Both the position numbers and the translations under genes were made by a program. A stretch of 31,594 nt of DNA from Silene noctiflora (Eukaryota > Streptophyta > Magnoliopsida > Caryophyllales > Caryophyllaceae): assembly GCA_009801015.1 (NCBI GenBank), contig VHZZ01000118.1, forward strand, positions 72,889 to 104,482, read 5' to 3'. Positions 21,444 to 31,594 of this stretch are shown piece after piece; positions within the stretch are counted from its first letter, which is position 1; each line of letters begins with the position of its first letter. The notes under the pieces were generated by a model. The model saw only the letters and a program-made list of their open reading frames with translations, made no database searches and was not told where the DNA came from.

Positions 21444-24400
21444 TCAACTGGGTGCAGTTGGGAGTAGGCTGGACTGTGATCTGCTACCAGTCGATTTCCA
21501 GATTATGTGTTCAAGTTTAGAGCACAATTGCTTATAGAACTGTTGTGAAGACCCATAAGACGAGCTTAGAGATGGAATAAATGTGAATATGAACTAATTA
21601 GCACATACAGCATACAAAATTTAGTAAAAATATTGTTTTCACGGACGAACAACTCCACTTTTTTCATTTCAGATGAAGTCAAAGACTCACTGCTCTTTTG
21701 TTTTCGCATTAAAAATGAATAACTCGCTAAATTGGTTGAGCATCTTATTAATTGTGAAATAGTAGTCATTCAATTCACATCTAAATTTTCATCATCGGTC
21801 AACTGAAAACAATTGCAGCAGGATAGTTTAAAGGGGACGGATGGATGTTCATAAAAGGCCTATATATCGCATAAGGAATACGTAACAATTGCAGCAGGGA
21901 AGAGAAAGTTGACATATTCTAACCTTATGGTATTCAAGAGTGTCACCAGCAGCTTTCCTAACATCCACCATGAAGAGTGACGGTGCAACTTCATAAACCT
22001 AAAACCATTGCGGAATTAAATGCTTGAAATACCAATCGCATGTCCAAGAAAGACTCACCTCACCAGATTCACTACATAGCCACAAAAAAAAAAAAAAAAG
22101 GAATACCTCTAGAACCACAGCAAATGGCCCCGCGTTATTGGCAGATATTCCTTCTAGTCTAGTCTACAGCAAACAGTATAAAAGAAAAGAGGATTAAATT
22201 ATACTCGTACAACAGTCGGCATAACAGCATAAATAGGTTAACATGGCAAAAGGAAGACCTAAAATTAGATATTGTAAGAGTATTGGGAAAATGTGACTAA
22301 GACCACAGTACCTCAAAATGCCCCCACTCCCATTACCCTTGCAATAAGTCTACCGACTCAATAACTTGCCATGTACTCGGCTATATGCATGTAGCGCGAG
22401 ACTCTGGTGTAGAGGATCAAAAGTTAAGATGGATACCTTGTAATTACGGGTATGAACCTTAAGACCCATTGATTGAGCAACAGCTTCAATCGTCGAAATA
22501 ATGGCATTTGGTGATTCCCGGGAAACAAAGCGAGTTTGCCTTTTCACATAATCCTAATAGGTAGGGAAATAGTTATTTTGACATTATGTCTTTCGGCTAT
22601 AGAAACAGAAAGAGCAGGAACATAATATAAATAGAATTGATTAAAAAATGCTCAGGCATGCCACCAGCAATCGATTATGATTTTCAACAGGGTTAAGGTC
22701 TTCCACGAAGCCTAGGCTAGTATTGCTAGTATTAGTATTAGTCCTACGAGAGATGAGAATAGTTTTGTTAGGCAAAGTACAGAACATACCTGACGTCTGT
22801 CGAATAAAGCTGACAGATTAAGACCTTGAGATAAAGTGATCATCTCAAATGCATTCATAACTAAGGGACCCCTGTCAAGATTCCTAGCTTGCTCACTTAC
22901 ATATTGGTCCTGCAAAAAAAAAAAGTTCTTTAAGCTTAAAGGCGCATCAATGCAGTAGGCACCAAATTGACGACTATGACCAAGCACTAGCAAGCATAAT
23001 AGACTCAATCAGAACACCACGAGAACAGAAGGCCCAAGAAGTGCTGATAATCTTGAAACTAGGAATTAGAAAATAAGGGGAGAACCTGACCTCAATGTCA
23101 TCAAAGACAGCACGAACGTCATCTAGGTTTACTTCTTCTTCTATGCCTTGTTGAACAGGAATGTAATTAACCCGAAACCATGGGTCACTTGTAATCCCTT
23201 CAATGGTTATACGCTGCATTAACAAAGGAACAAATTAGAGATGATGAAGAACAGCCAAGTAACAAGTCATTTCCTTTGTAGATGTAGTTTTTCACATTGC
23301 TTAACAGACATTACTGCCTGAATTAATTAAAAGCAGTGTTACTCCGACACTTCACTCTGATCGCATGCCGCGTGTCAGACGGTTCAACACTTCATTTTAG
23401 ATCAAAAAATTGAAAACTTCGCGAAAATAACCATATTCGACACTCCGACCCGTATCAGACACTTGCAGCCGAGTCGGCATAACACACATTAAAAGCATGA
23501 TCCGTGACTGTTACAATTAAATATCGAGAAACAAGAGAAAACCATATACTGCAGCCCTCCCCTCTGTCATTCTGAATGGCCCCATTTTAATTTCTACTCT
23601 ATCTTTCAGAAAGAATGCATATTCAGTAATTCTTATTTTCTTATCCTCATAATACAAGTTCAATAAAGTAAAATCCTATCCTCAATATTTCTGAAAAACA
23701 ACTATGACATATTAGGTCCGTGGGACTGTGGAATAGAGCCCATAGAGCGTGTTCTACTACCAGCCAAACAATGACTATAAACTTACTGATTTGGGATTAG
23801 GATCAAGTATCTTGTCAATCAATGACTTCACGCCCGGTGAGAACCAAAATGGGCAAGAGAACGTCGCAGAATTAATCTGCAAATACAGAACGAACTGTTA
23901 CCCAAGGAAACAAAACAACAACTTTCACACAAGTACATATTATTCGATTCCCTTACTTGCTTCAAACATTAAATATACTTTAAAGAAACAAGGACAGATA
24001 ATGAATGCATTGAACAGCACAAAACATGAAAAAATTTATATGTCCAAGTACAACAACCACATTGAAATAGTGAACAGAGTTCTATGACTCTGGAAAGACG
24101 GAAAAGACACTACACACAAAAATCAACAAACTCATTTAGTCATAACAAAATATCGAGAAATGTGTGAGTACATCATGTAATGCCATCAACCAACTCCAGG
24201 TACTATGTACTTCAGTATGCTGCTCCCTTACAGAATAAATGAATTATAATTCCATAATTGCCCTCCCTCCCCCAAAAATGAATATTGTTCCTCATACTGA
24301 CTATAATCCACCCCAACTTAAAAGCTAAATACCATCAAATGATAGATAACCAGGTGAAGGAACAAAAGACCGATGGGACAATTGAATACAATCCTCCGAA

Positions 24401-27400
24401 ACAAACCTTTGGTGGAGGAAGCACCATAGAATGAGAGATGATACACCACAGTATCTCAGTTTTCCATACACAAAAGAAGCCAATGGGGGTTATTTCTAAA
24501 CTATCAATGCTGTCCCAAAAAGTAGAATCTTGATACTAATCGTTTATGAGCCGCCCATGGAACGCTCATACACAGCTCATGGCTCTATACATAGACTTTT
24601 TCTTTATGATGCACCAGGTCTGACTAATTATAAAGACGATCCAATTAGATAAGTGGAAAAGCGGTTGGTAGCTCATACACAACTTCCTCTCTCATGCATT
24701 CTTTCATGCCTTGTTTTTATCTCACCCACTTCCCTCTTCCCTCCCCTACAAACCCTCCATTTTTCCCTAGTCCAACAAGCTATAAAAAAGAAAGACAAAT
24801 CACTTTACACTGTCATAGAAATTCCAACATTGTCAGAGGCAAAGCTCGGAACAAATTATTGAATAGAAAGTCAGAACTATGTCACGTATTATGCAACCAT
24901 AACAAAACATATCATTAAAGGACAATATTAACCATTTAAGTTGCACTCCTTTGCCATCGAATAAAATATTTAGCTTAAAAACAGGCATTAAAAACTGCAG
25001 CTCAAAGGCCATTTTTTAGATGGGTAAGAAGAAGAGCGTATGACAAGAGAGCACTTACGAGCAAGAAAAAATACAGCAAACTCATCAACACCATAAATTA
25101 CCAAACCGCGGCACTAAAATGATGTAATCACCTTTCTATACAAAGAAGGAAGGTCTGTCTCTTCAAAAGGGAGATACCCGGCTATTAGAACAAAGAGGAT
25201 GACACCACAAGACCATATATCAGCAGCAGCACCATCGTATCCTTGGCCATTCAGAACCTACAATAGATTTAATGAATTAGATAGGATAAAACAAAGTCAA
25301 GTGCATCATACTTTCTACACAATGAGCTTGCCAGCATGGGTATAGACAAAATGCATTTGTCTGTAGCTGGGCAAGAATGAGCTTGCTAGCTGGGTATAGA
25401 CAAAATACGACAACCAGCAGGAAAACTGGAGGGCAAAGCATCAGTTTTCTGTCTGGAAACAAAAATGCGGTAGATAGTAGTTATGTTGATTACATTTTCC
25501 GTAATTGCTAAAAGGTCACAGTTTGTAGTCATAGGAGTACATAGTCCAATATACAAGTGTGTGTTTTGAAACCAGAACATAACATCTAGTCTGTTTTATG
25601 TCAAGATGTCAGGGTGTGTTTGCCAAAGTAGTTACTGTCAAAGGTTTAGTGTGCTTAGACTTGCCTACTATCGGTTTGTTGTTGCTGATAGAAAGCAATT
25701 AGCTCATTCTCAACATCAGCAAATTTGAGTTAAAACTATCACAGTATCACTCAAATGGCGACATTAGCAAGACACGTCAATGATAATTTATGTCTCACAT
25801 CACATCCAATGATACACTTATCAAACGGTGTCAAAAAAAATCACAACATTTGCAAGAGAAGAAACATTGTCACGATTCTAAGGAGAAAATACCTCTGGGG
25901 CAACATAGTTAGGTGTTCCACATGTGGTGTGCAGAAGATCAACTCCCTGGCAAACAAGTTTTTCAACAAAAACAAATTATAACTGAGGTTTAAAACGAAA
26001 GATTAACATCAGAATAACAAATAAATATTTAATTATGCTTACTTGTTGCGGCAAGGCACTGAGTCCAAAATCGGATATCTTCAAATTTCCATGCACATCA
26101 AGGAGGAGATTTTCTGGCTACATTGCAATAAATAAAAACAGACTAGATTTGTGGCAGCTGAGGTATAAGTAACAAAGGTTCTAGATTTCAAATGAGCAGA
26201 GAAAGACCTTCAAATCTCGGTGGTAAATACCCTTGCTGTGACAATGAGAAACTGCATCGATAAGTTGCTGAAAGTATTTCCTAGAAGCCATCTCAGACAG
26301 CTTGCCTTTGTGAACCTATAGGCTTAAAATCAAGAAGATAATTAAATCATAGAGTGGAAAAAAATATACAGGAAGTAGTTTACTTATGGTAAAGTCCACA
26401 AGTGACACTTTTAAAAGATTCTGCTAGTGTTTTTCTTAAATCCACATATGAAAAGCTCCTCGTCACTATAATGCAATGGAAGTATGATAGCCTTACAATT
26501 TTATCAAATAGCTCCCCTCCTGGCACGAATTCCAGCACAATGTAAATCTTGGAGCGACTAGCCAAAACCTTAAATGGATACATGGAATCAATGAGGACAT
26601 GTCTAGAACTTTCTGGCAGAAAAGGAAAACTATCACAAATTCAGTTAACTGAGAAAATACCTCATGTAGTCTGACAATATAAGGATGCCGAACAATCTTC
26701 ATTATGGATATTTCACGTTTGATCTGTAACCAACAAAATATGCATATGCTTTAAGGGAAAAGGAAACCCTTATTTCATGTGTGCAGTGTGTATGCATCCT
26801 TCAAAATGGATATCTCGCATTAAGTGACTTTGAAAAATACTACTCTAAGCACTGTAAATACAAATGAATACACCTCACTCAATACAATCATAGAGCAACT
26901 CCATAGGAACATATGTCATTAAAAAGAGCGGTAGGTTGGGTTTCGGAGAATTGAAGATATCGAGTTACTACATTGGTATGACTTTGCTGTCTATGGCCGA
27001 AGCCAAAGATAGCCATTTCCTCTCCAATCTATGCTTAGCCCACAGTTGATTTGCCTGTCTTTTGTGCACTGTATGGAACCTCAAAATCAACTTTGGAAAA
27101 TCCATCAAAATATGGACCTTTAGTAACTTGCTGCCTATTCTAATAGTTGAAAGGATGGGCTATTATAATAATCTTTTTTTGTGAGAAGCATACAACAAGG
27201 TAAATTTTTTAATTAAAATTCCCTTAAAACTTAACGACTACTTAAACACTGCCCTCCTTGCTATTCACTATTCGCTTAACAAACAAAAACAAACTCTTAC
27301 TCCCCCAAATGGTTTCAAATAGGCTAATAGAAATCATCATTTGAAATAGATAGTGATGGGGGGCAAAAAAAAAGCACAGCCGATACAAAATTAATCAAAT

Positions 27401-28507
27401 GAGATAGTGTGTGTGTGGAAACAAGTCAATTATACAAAGAATTGAGAAGTAAGCTTTATAGGCTAGTTTAGCCTTCAATATATAGTTGTAACCTACTTCT
27501 GGGATGAAATAAAAAGGCAGATTCTTTTCCCGAAAAAATCAAAATAAAATGTGGAGACATTCTTAAGAGAGTTAACTAAAAAAATTTGAATCTAAGTGTA
27601 CAGAGAAAAAATTCAATACATAGGGAAGATAAGTAATAAAGAAGATAACTCACTCTTAAGAATGTCTTCACTTTTTTTTTTTTTATCAATATTCTTCAAT
27701 CACAAGAAAACTCATAGTTTGTTATCACCTGTGTTAACGTTTTCTTACGTGTTTCCCTATCCCTCACAATATTAAAGTTCCCCATTTTCAAGCTATCTAA
27801 CTGTGGCCCCGCATGGTCTCTTCTAACAAAACCAAATTATCTTAACCAATTCTCTCTTATCTTATCAACAATGACGAACTCTTACTTAACTGATCTCAGT
27901 TTGTACGAGAACAAATCTATCATTACATAAGCATCTCTGCCACATTAATGCTTTAATATGAAGTTAAAACCTTGAACAGCATATTCATCTAAGGTGACCT
28001 TTAATGTCTCCCTGCCTCTATTTTAGCTAAACTTACACTATGTAATCTTACTTTTACACAGTCTAAATCCTCGAGCTTCCAGAGTCTTCCTATGTTCAAC
28101 TTAGTTTCAATACCTTCTTTCCTCTTATCAATCAATAGAATATCATAAGCAAACATCATATACTATCGCAAATCCTCTCTCCATACCTAGTCAATTCACA
28201 ACAAAGCAAAAATGAAAACAAGGGAAAACTCTCAATAACTCCAATCATAATAGGGAACTCTTCAGTCTTTCTGGTGTTCATTCGTACATTTGTACTAGCT
28301 CACTCATCCATCTGCACATGTCCATGAGATCAATTGATAGCTCCTTACCAATCAGGCAATCACACAAGAAACAATAAGACAAAACTCACAATCAATATAA
28401 GCAATATAAGAAAGACAAGCCCTTTCTTATACATTACGTCTCCAAGCCAAAAATTAATCTCATTGAGATTCAAAAGAAACATGTTCAACTGTTCAGCTCA
28501 AATATAA

Positions 28508-28545
<38 letters not shown>

Positions 28546-29834
28546 TTGTTAAACTACTTTTGATCTTATTAAGAGGAGTTTTTTGCGAAAAACTACCTAA
28601 TATTTACCCCATTTTCATAAATATTACCTAAAGTTTTTTATTTTGCGAGAAACTACCTAATATTTTTTAACTTTTGTCGAACACTACCAAATTGAAATTT
28701 CCGATCAAATTAGACAAAATTCTTAATCGAAAACATTATTTTTGGCATATTACATACACTATTTACTTACTTAACCACCGTCAACTGTTTTGATTAGCTA
28801 CTAACTTAGTTACTTCAATTTTTTTACTTCAATTTTGACTAGTTTGGCTGAGATTGTGGCTAATTTGGACGAAATGATGACTAATTTGATTGGCATTTTG
28901 ATTTGTTTGTCGGAAATTTAGTTAATTTGNCAAAAAAATTGTCGATTTTGCTCATTAATTTCAATTTGGTAGTGTTTGACAAAAGATATAAAACATTAGG
29001 TAGTTTCTAGCAAAATTAAAAACTTTAGGTAGTATTTATGAAAATGAGGTAAGTACTAGGTAGTTTTTCACAAAAAACTCTATTAAGAGTAATTTTTGTT
29101 GCCTCCTATGATTAGACGTCTCATATTAAATTATCCGTTCATTGTAATCGCTCTTTTAGCGGTAGCCTGACAATGTACGATTAACTTCGAACTCAGATAG
29201 GAATACACCTACACATACTGAAATAATTCCCATAAACATCTAACATACACATTAGAGCTATAAACGATTCACCTGATAAACCTACACCGTTGCAGAACGA
29301 GAGACTAACAGCAACAGTTCAAAATCCAAAATTTTAGCTCAAATTTTCAATTTCATTTGGTTTAATCTATCACTATACTAGTTCATCCATGAGAGTTTTC
29401 GGCCCATAATCTCAAATCCTGGTTCCGCCACTAAACCTACATAACCTTGTACAACTACATATAGTTAACACATGATCATAACAGTCACCTGGTCAACCAT
29501 TCTGTGTTCAGAAATTGTACTCTTATCTACTTGAACAATCATATAAACATCTAAAACATCATCGACAGTCGTATTGTCGACATTTCCGTTAATTTAAGGA
29601 ACGAAGTTGTTATTTTATCGACGAAAACATTAGTAATCCAGAAATGAGTACAAGGAGGTAAAGAATTATGACCTGATCAACCATTCGATGCTTAAGAATG
29701 GTAGTCTTAGCCAATACCTTGACAGCTACGCTATCGCCGGTTTCGGAATTGACGGCGAATTTGACCTTGGCGAAGGTTCCTTCGCCGATCGTCCTTCCTA
29801 CCTCGTACTTCCCTACTCTCCTCGTTGTCCTCAT
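21444..29834 (-). CDS. SOS2: CBL-interacting protein kinase of SOS2/CIPK24 type, 14 exons (445 aa)
   Basis: Exons in gene order: 29834-29673, 26723-26661, 26568-26497, 26315-26208, 26117-26043, 25946-25893, 25257-25132, 23876-23787, 23213-23091, 22909-22790, 22553-22437, 22163-22107, 21998-21924, 21539-21444. All have GT/AG borders, every exon is a whole number of codons, and they total 1338 bp. The kinase domain has [11 protein letters not shown], catalytic K39 (AVKV), HRDLKPEN at 131-138, DFG at 151-153 and an activation loop ending [13 protein letters not shown]155, T167 and Y174 align with S156, T168 and Y175 of Arabidopsis SOS2 (446 aa). The NAF/FISL calcineurin-B-like binding motif ([18 protein letters not shown]) is in exon 10, followed by the phosphatase-interaction region. 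With SOS3/CBL4 this kinase activates the Na+/H+ antiporter SOS1. [20 protein letters not shown] and [16 protein letters not shown] favour CIPK24 over CIPK8. The last about 17 residues ([17 protein letters not shown]) differ from the Arabidopsis tail. Confidence 0.95.
25321..25407. repeat. Imperfect tandem duplication in a kinase intron
   Basis: AATGAGCTTGCCAGCATGGG plus TATAGACAAAAT recurs 55 bp later with small differences (AATGAGCTTGCTAGC-TGGG...). It lies between exons 6 and 7 of the kinase gene, away from splice sites. Confidence 0.7.
27551..27672. repeat. Small inverted-repeat element (about 120 bp) in kinase intron 1
   Basis: The left end GTGGAGACATTCTTAAGAGA is repeated inverted at the right end as CTCTTAAGAATGTCTTCAC, a terminal repeat of about 25 bp with few mismatches. 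This is MITE-like in form. No clear target duplication was found; the right end abuts a T-run. Confidence 0.6.
27673..28360 (-). pseudogene. RTE-clade LINE fossil (reverse transcriptase and C-terminal region) in kinase intron 1
   Basis: On the minus strand, weakened pieces appear in the expected order. First EEFPIMIGV...ELTR (about 28180-28270, cf. the EFPI-IGL--GS-LSP block). Next [20 protein letters not shown] (about 28095-28160, cf. MLFADDIVLIDETREGVN-KL, the YADD-type catalytic box). Then [11 protein letters not shown], a stop, [13 protein letters not shown] (about 27800-27870, cf. DK-RENRLRWFGHV-RR). It ends in a poly(A) stretch seen as T on the plus strand (about 27672-27684). Stops and indels show it is dead. 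It lies in the same orientation as the kinase gene. Confidence 0.75.
28519..28545. repeat. A-run of 27 bases
   Basis: Homopolymer in kinase intron 1, just upstream of the Mutator-type MITE. Possibly the tail of an older retroelement. Confidence 0.9.
28576..29080. mobile_element. Mutator-type MITE with 124-bp terminal inverted repeats
   Basis: Left (28576-28699) and right (28957-29080) arms are long inverted repeats beginning GAGTTTTTTGCGAAAAACTA and GAGTTTTTTGTGAAAAACTA. Each arm holds several copies of an AAACTACCTAATATT-type phrase. The element is flanked by a perfect 9-bp target duplication TATTAAGAG at 28567-28575 and 29081-29089. A 9-bp duplication with long terminal repeats is the Mutator signature. 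The 257-bp centre has no coding capacity. One N at 28930. Confidence 0.92.
29489..29593 (-). other. Ghost copy of kinase exon 1 3' end, with splice donor
   Basis: On the minus strand an open stretch of 35 codons ends [20 protein letters not shown]. Real exon 1 ends [20 protein letters not shown]. The last 33 nucleotides share 24 identical positions and both end at an in-phase donor. The copy lies about 180 bp into intron 1. Upstream of the last 11-12 residues similarity fades. It may be an old partial tandem duplication, a decoy donor, or an alternative first or internal exon. Confidence 0.55.
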
Positions 29835-29960
29835 TCTCTCTCTTTCTCTCCTCTTTCACGCTGTAATCAGTACCGATTTTGATTGAATTGCCAGAAAATT
29901 GAATTTAATTTGGGGAGAAACTTCGTATTGTGTCGTGTCGGCCCATGGGCCACCGTGTAC
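29835..29960 (-). promoter_or_regulatory. Kinase 5' leader and proximal promoter with palindromic site II motif
   Basis: Just upstream of the kinase ATG the sense strand is GA-rich (seen as CTCTCTCTTTCTCTCC on the plus strand), typical of plant 5'UTRs. At 29940-29951 lies the perfect palindrome GGCCCATGGGCC, two overlapping site II motifs (TGGGCC/GGCCCA). Site II elements are known to bind TCP transcription factors in plant promoters. Binding here is inferred. Confidence 0.5.
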
Positions 29961-31562
29961 TTAGACGTAGGTTGGCCTTATGGAATTGATTTTCTTTTTT
30001 TTAAAAAATTGTATTTAATTTAATATTTATTTTGTAAGTAATTCATTTTTATTTTTTTGAAATTTTGAAGTATTATTTAAGTAATTAATTTAAATTAAAG
30101 TAAAGTTTATTTATATTTCGTTTTATTCTCTTGTTATGTTTATTTGTATTTTTTTTTTGTTTAAGTGAAGTTATAAAATTAATTAAAAAAAAGGTAAGTA
30201 AATGGATAAATGAAAAGAAAATTTTATTTAAATAAATAAGAAATTATTTAAAAAAAATACATGAAAATGCAATTGAAAAATTATAAAACGTTGTTTACAA
30301 TTTATACTAATTTAATTACATAAGTAAGAAAAATATACAAAGAAAATAATTTACACTAATATACTATGTGTTTGATTCGATGCTTGATTCGTGGGAGTTA
30401 TAGTCTCTTTCTAGATTTACCTCGCTTTGCTTTCTATCCACCGCATTCATCCAATCTTTATAACACACACACACATTCATAGGGTATTAGATCTCACACT
30501 AGTTCATTTCTCATCCAACACCCTTTCGACATCACCAAAAGCACGTTCCGATGCAACAAACGACACTAGGATGCTCAACAAGTCTTTCATGATCAACGTT
30601 GTGGACATCGCCATAAGAGCCTTACTTTGATGTCGCCACTAACTCAAAAGATCCAATACGTTTACCTTATCCTCTGTATATGCCCACATGTAAGAACTAC
30701 TTGGTGAAACTAGCTAAAAAGGAATCTAAAACCTAAAAAGATGACCGATAAGGTAGATGAAAATTAGGAGCTGATAAGACAGCTGATCATTGTATAAAAT
30801 TTGTTTAGTAAACTAGTTGGAAAGCCAACTGATTTTAGGTGAAATGTCGTAGAAGGATATGATAGTTTTTTTTTTAATACGAAGTATTATAGATTGAAGA
30901 GGTAAAAAGGAAGATAAAATAAGATCAACTACCTTTAAATGTTACCTGCTACCCTAGTATCATTCACCTCACATAGCTTATTTGGTTAAATAAGTCATTT
31001 GCCAAACAATTGTAAAAAAAAAAAAAAAACGAAGTAGTTGAAATTTTTGTCAAATAAGCTACCTTGATGATGAAATAAGTTACCTAAAAAGTCTTGTCAA
31101 ACAGAACCATAATCGTAGTTAATGTACATATGATACTCGTCCAAGTCGGATGTGTCCTACATCCGATTGTTTAAAGGTTTGCCCCTCTAAAACAACTACC
31201 ACTACTACTATCTGCATTTGAACGGGAAGAATAATGAGTTATGTTACAAAAGAGACCATAATGGCTATATACAGTAAAATAAATAATTAAAAATAGAGTT
31301 CTAATTTTATCTTTATACGTTTCTACATCGAAATTTAAACCTATACATTTTTTATATATAGTAACTAAAGACATAACATGATAAGTATATTTTATATGTG
31401 AAAATTGCATTTTGTATCGTCATTTACTCATTCATGCTTGTTTGCTTAAATGCAATGTGTTTTGTGAAATATCGCTACTTCCGTCTTGTTTTCCTGTTTT
31501 GTAAGATTTGAGCTGTTTTTGGAGGTTAATTGGAGGATTTGCACGTTCTCAAAGGAAATAAG
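29961..31562. other. AT-rich intergenic sequence upstream of the kinase
   Basis: No gene seen; open frames are short and without recognisable domains. 30000-30350 is extremely AT-rich. Segment 30680-31110 (AACTAGCTAAAAAGG..., CAAATAAGCTACC...AGTCTTGTCAAACAGAACC) looks like a weak hAT-type MITE, but its ends could not be fixed. A-runs and GAAGTATTATA-type footprints are present. Confidence 0.4.
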
Positions 31563-31563
31563 G

Positions 31564-31594
<31 letters not shown>
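31563..31594. repeat. AAG trinucleotide microsatellite at window end
   Basis: GTAAGAAGAAGAAG... continues to the last base, at least 9 units, and its end is outside the window. Confidence 0.95.

Noticed and set aside
24653-24918. Open frames inside a kinase intron
   Set aside because: Between exons 7 and 8 of the kinase, no recognisable domain, opposite strand.
29610-29672. Extension of kinase exon 1 beyond MVDQ
   Set aside because: Intron read-through to a stop; the donor at 29672 joins to IKREISIMK at 26723 as in the family.

Overview
The window reads as nuclear DNA from a flowering plant, most likely a eudicot. Two housekeeping-type genes have plant exon structures: phospholipase D alpha in 4 coding exons and a SOS2/CIPK24-type kinase in 14. 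A third, a small membrane-anchored protein, belongs to a plant-only family. The intergenic DNA is AT-rich and full of LTR elements, LINE remnants and MITEs. An order such as Caryophyllales is possible, but this is a guess from repeat style and not shown by the sequence. There is one assembly gap (12258-12767) and a few single N bases.

Region 1-5800 is a nest of transposable elements. The 5' part of an LTR retrotransposon lies on the minus strand: LTR 3687-2408, an initiator-Met-tRNA-type primer binding site at 2404-2393, a leader of about 1.4 kb, and a 336-codon open frame starting at 1010 that runs off the window edge. It sits against a decayed L1-type LINE (minus strand, about 3688-5800). 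The LINE is itself split by a hAT-type MITE (5100-5580, 8-bp target duplication) and by a second repeat with hAT-like ends (4391-4907).

Region 5800-12000 holds a Stowaway-like MITE and then an apparently intact phospholipase D alpha gene on the plus strand (coding 7650-11786, 807 residues, both HKD motifs present, probable 5'UTR intron). Region 12000-19100 is repeat-derived or unassigned. It includes the assembly gap, a broken intronless TPR-protein pseudogene (14373 to about 15450), LTR-like sequence with a short hairpin, a perfect 29-bp direct repeat and palindromic GAGACGGTCTC-type motifs.

Region 19200-20023 (plus) is a two-exon gene for a 132-residue protein with an N-terminal membrane segment, a classical PP1-docking motif (KVRF followed by acidic residues) and a conserved-looking C-terminus. 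From 29834 down to 21444 (minus) lies the SOS2/CIPK24-like kinase, 445 residues. Its 2.9-kb first intron contains an RTE-type LINE fossil, a small inverted-repeat element, a Mutator-type MITE with a perfect 9-bp target duplication, and a ghost copy of the 3' end of exon 1 that includes a splice donor. The remainder to 31594 is the kinase promoter side, with a palindromic site II motif, AT-rich intergenic DNA and an AAG microsatellite.

The genes are not an operon and need not work together. PLD alpha (phosphatidic acid signalling) and SOS2 (Na+ homeostasis) are both stress-signalling proteins in plants, and their proximity may be coincidence.
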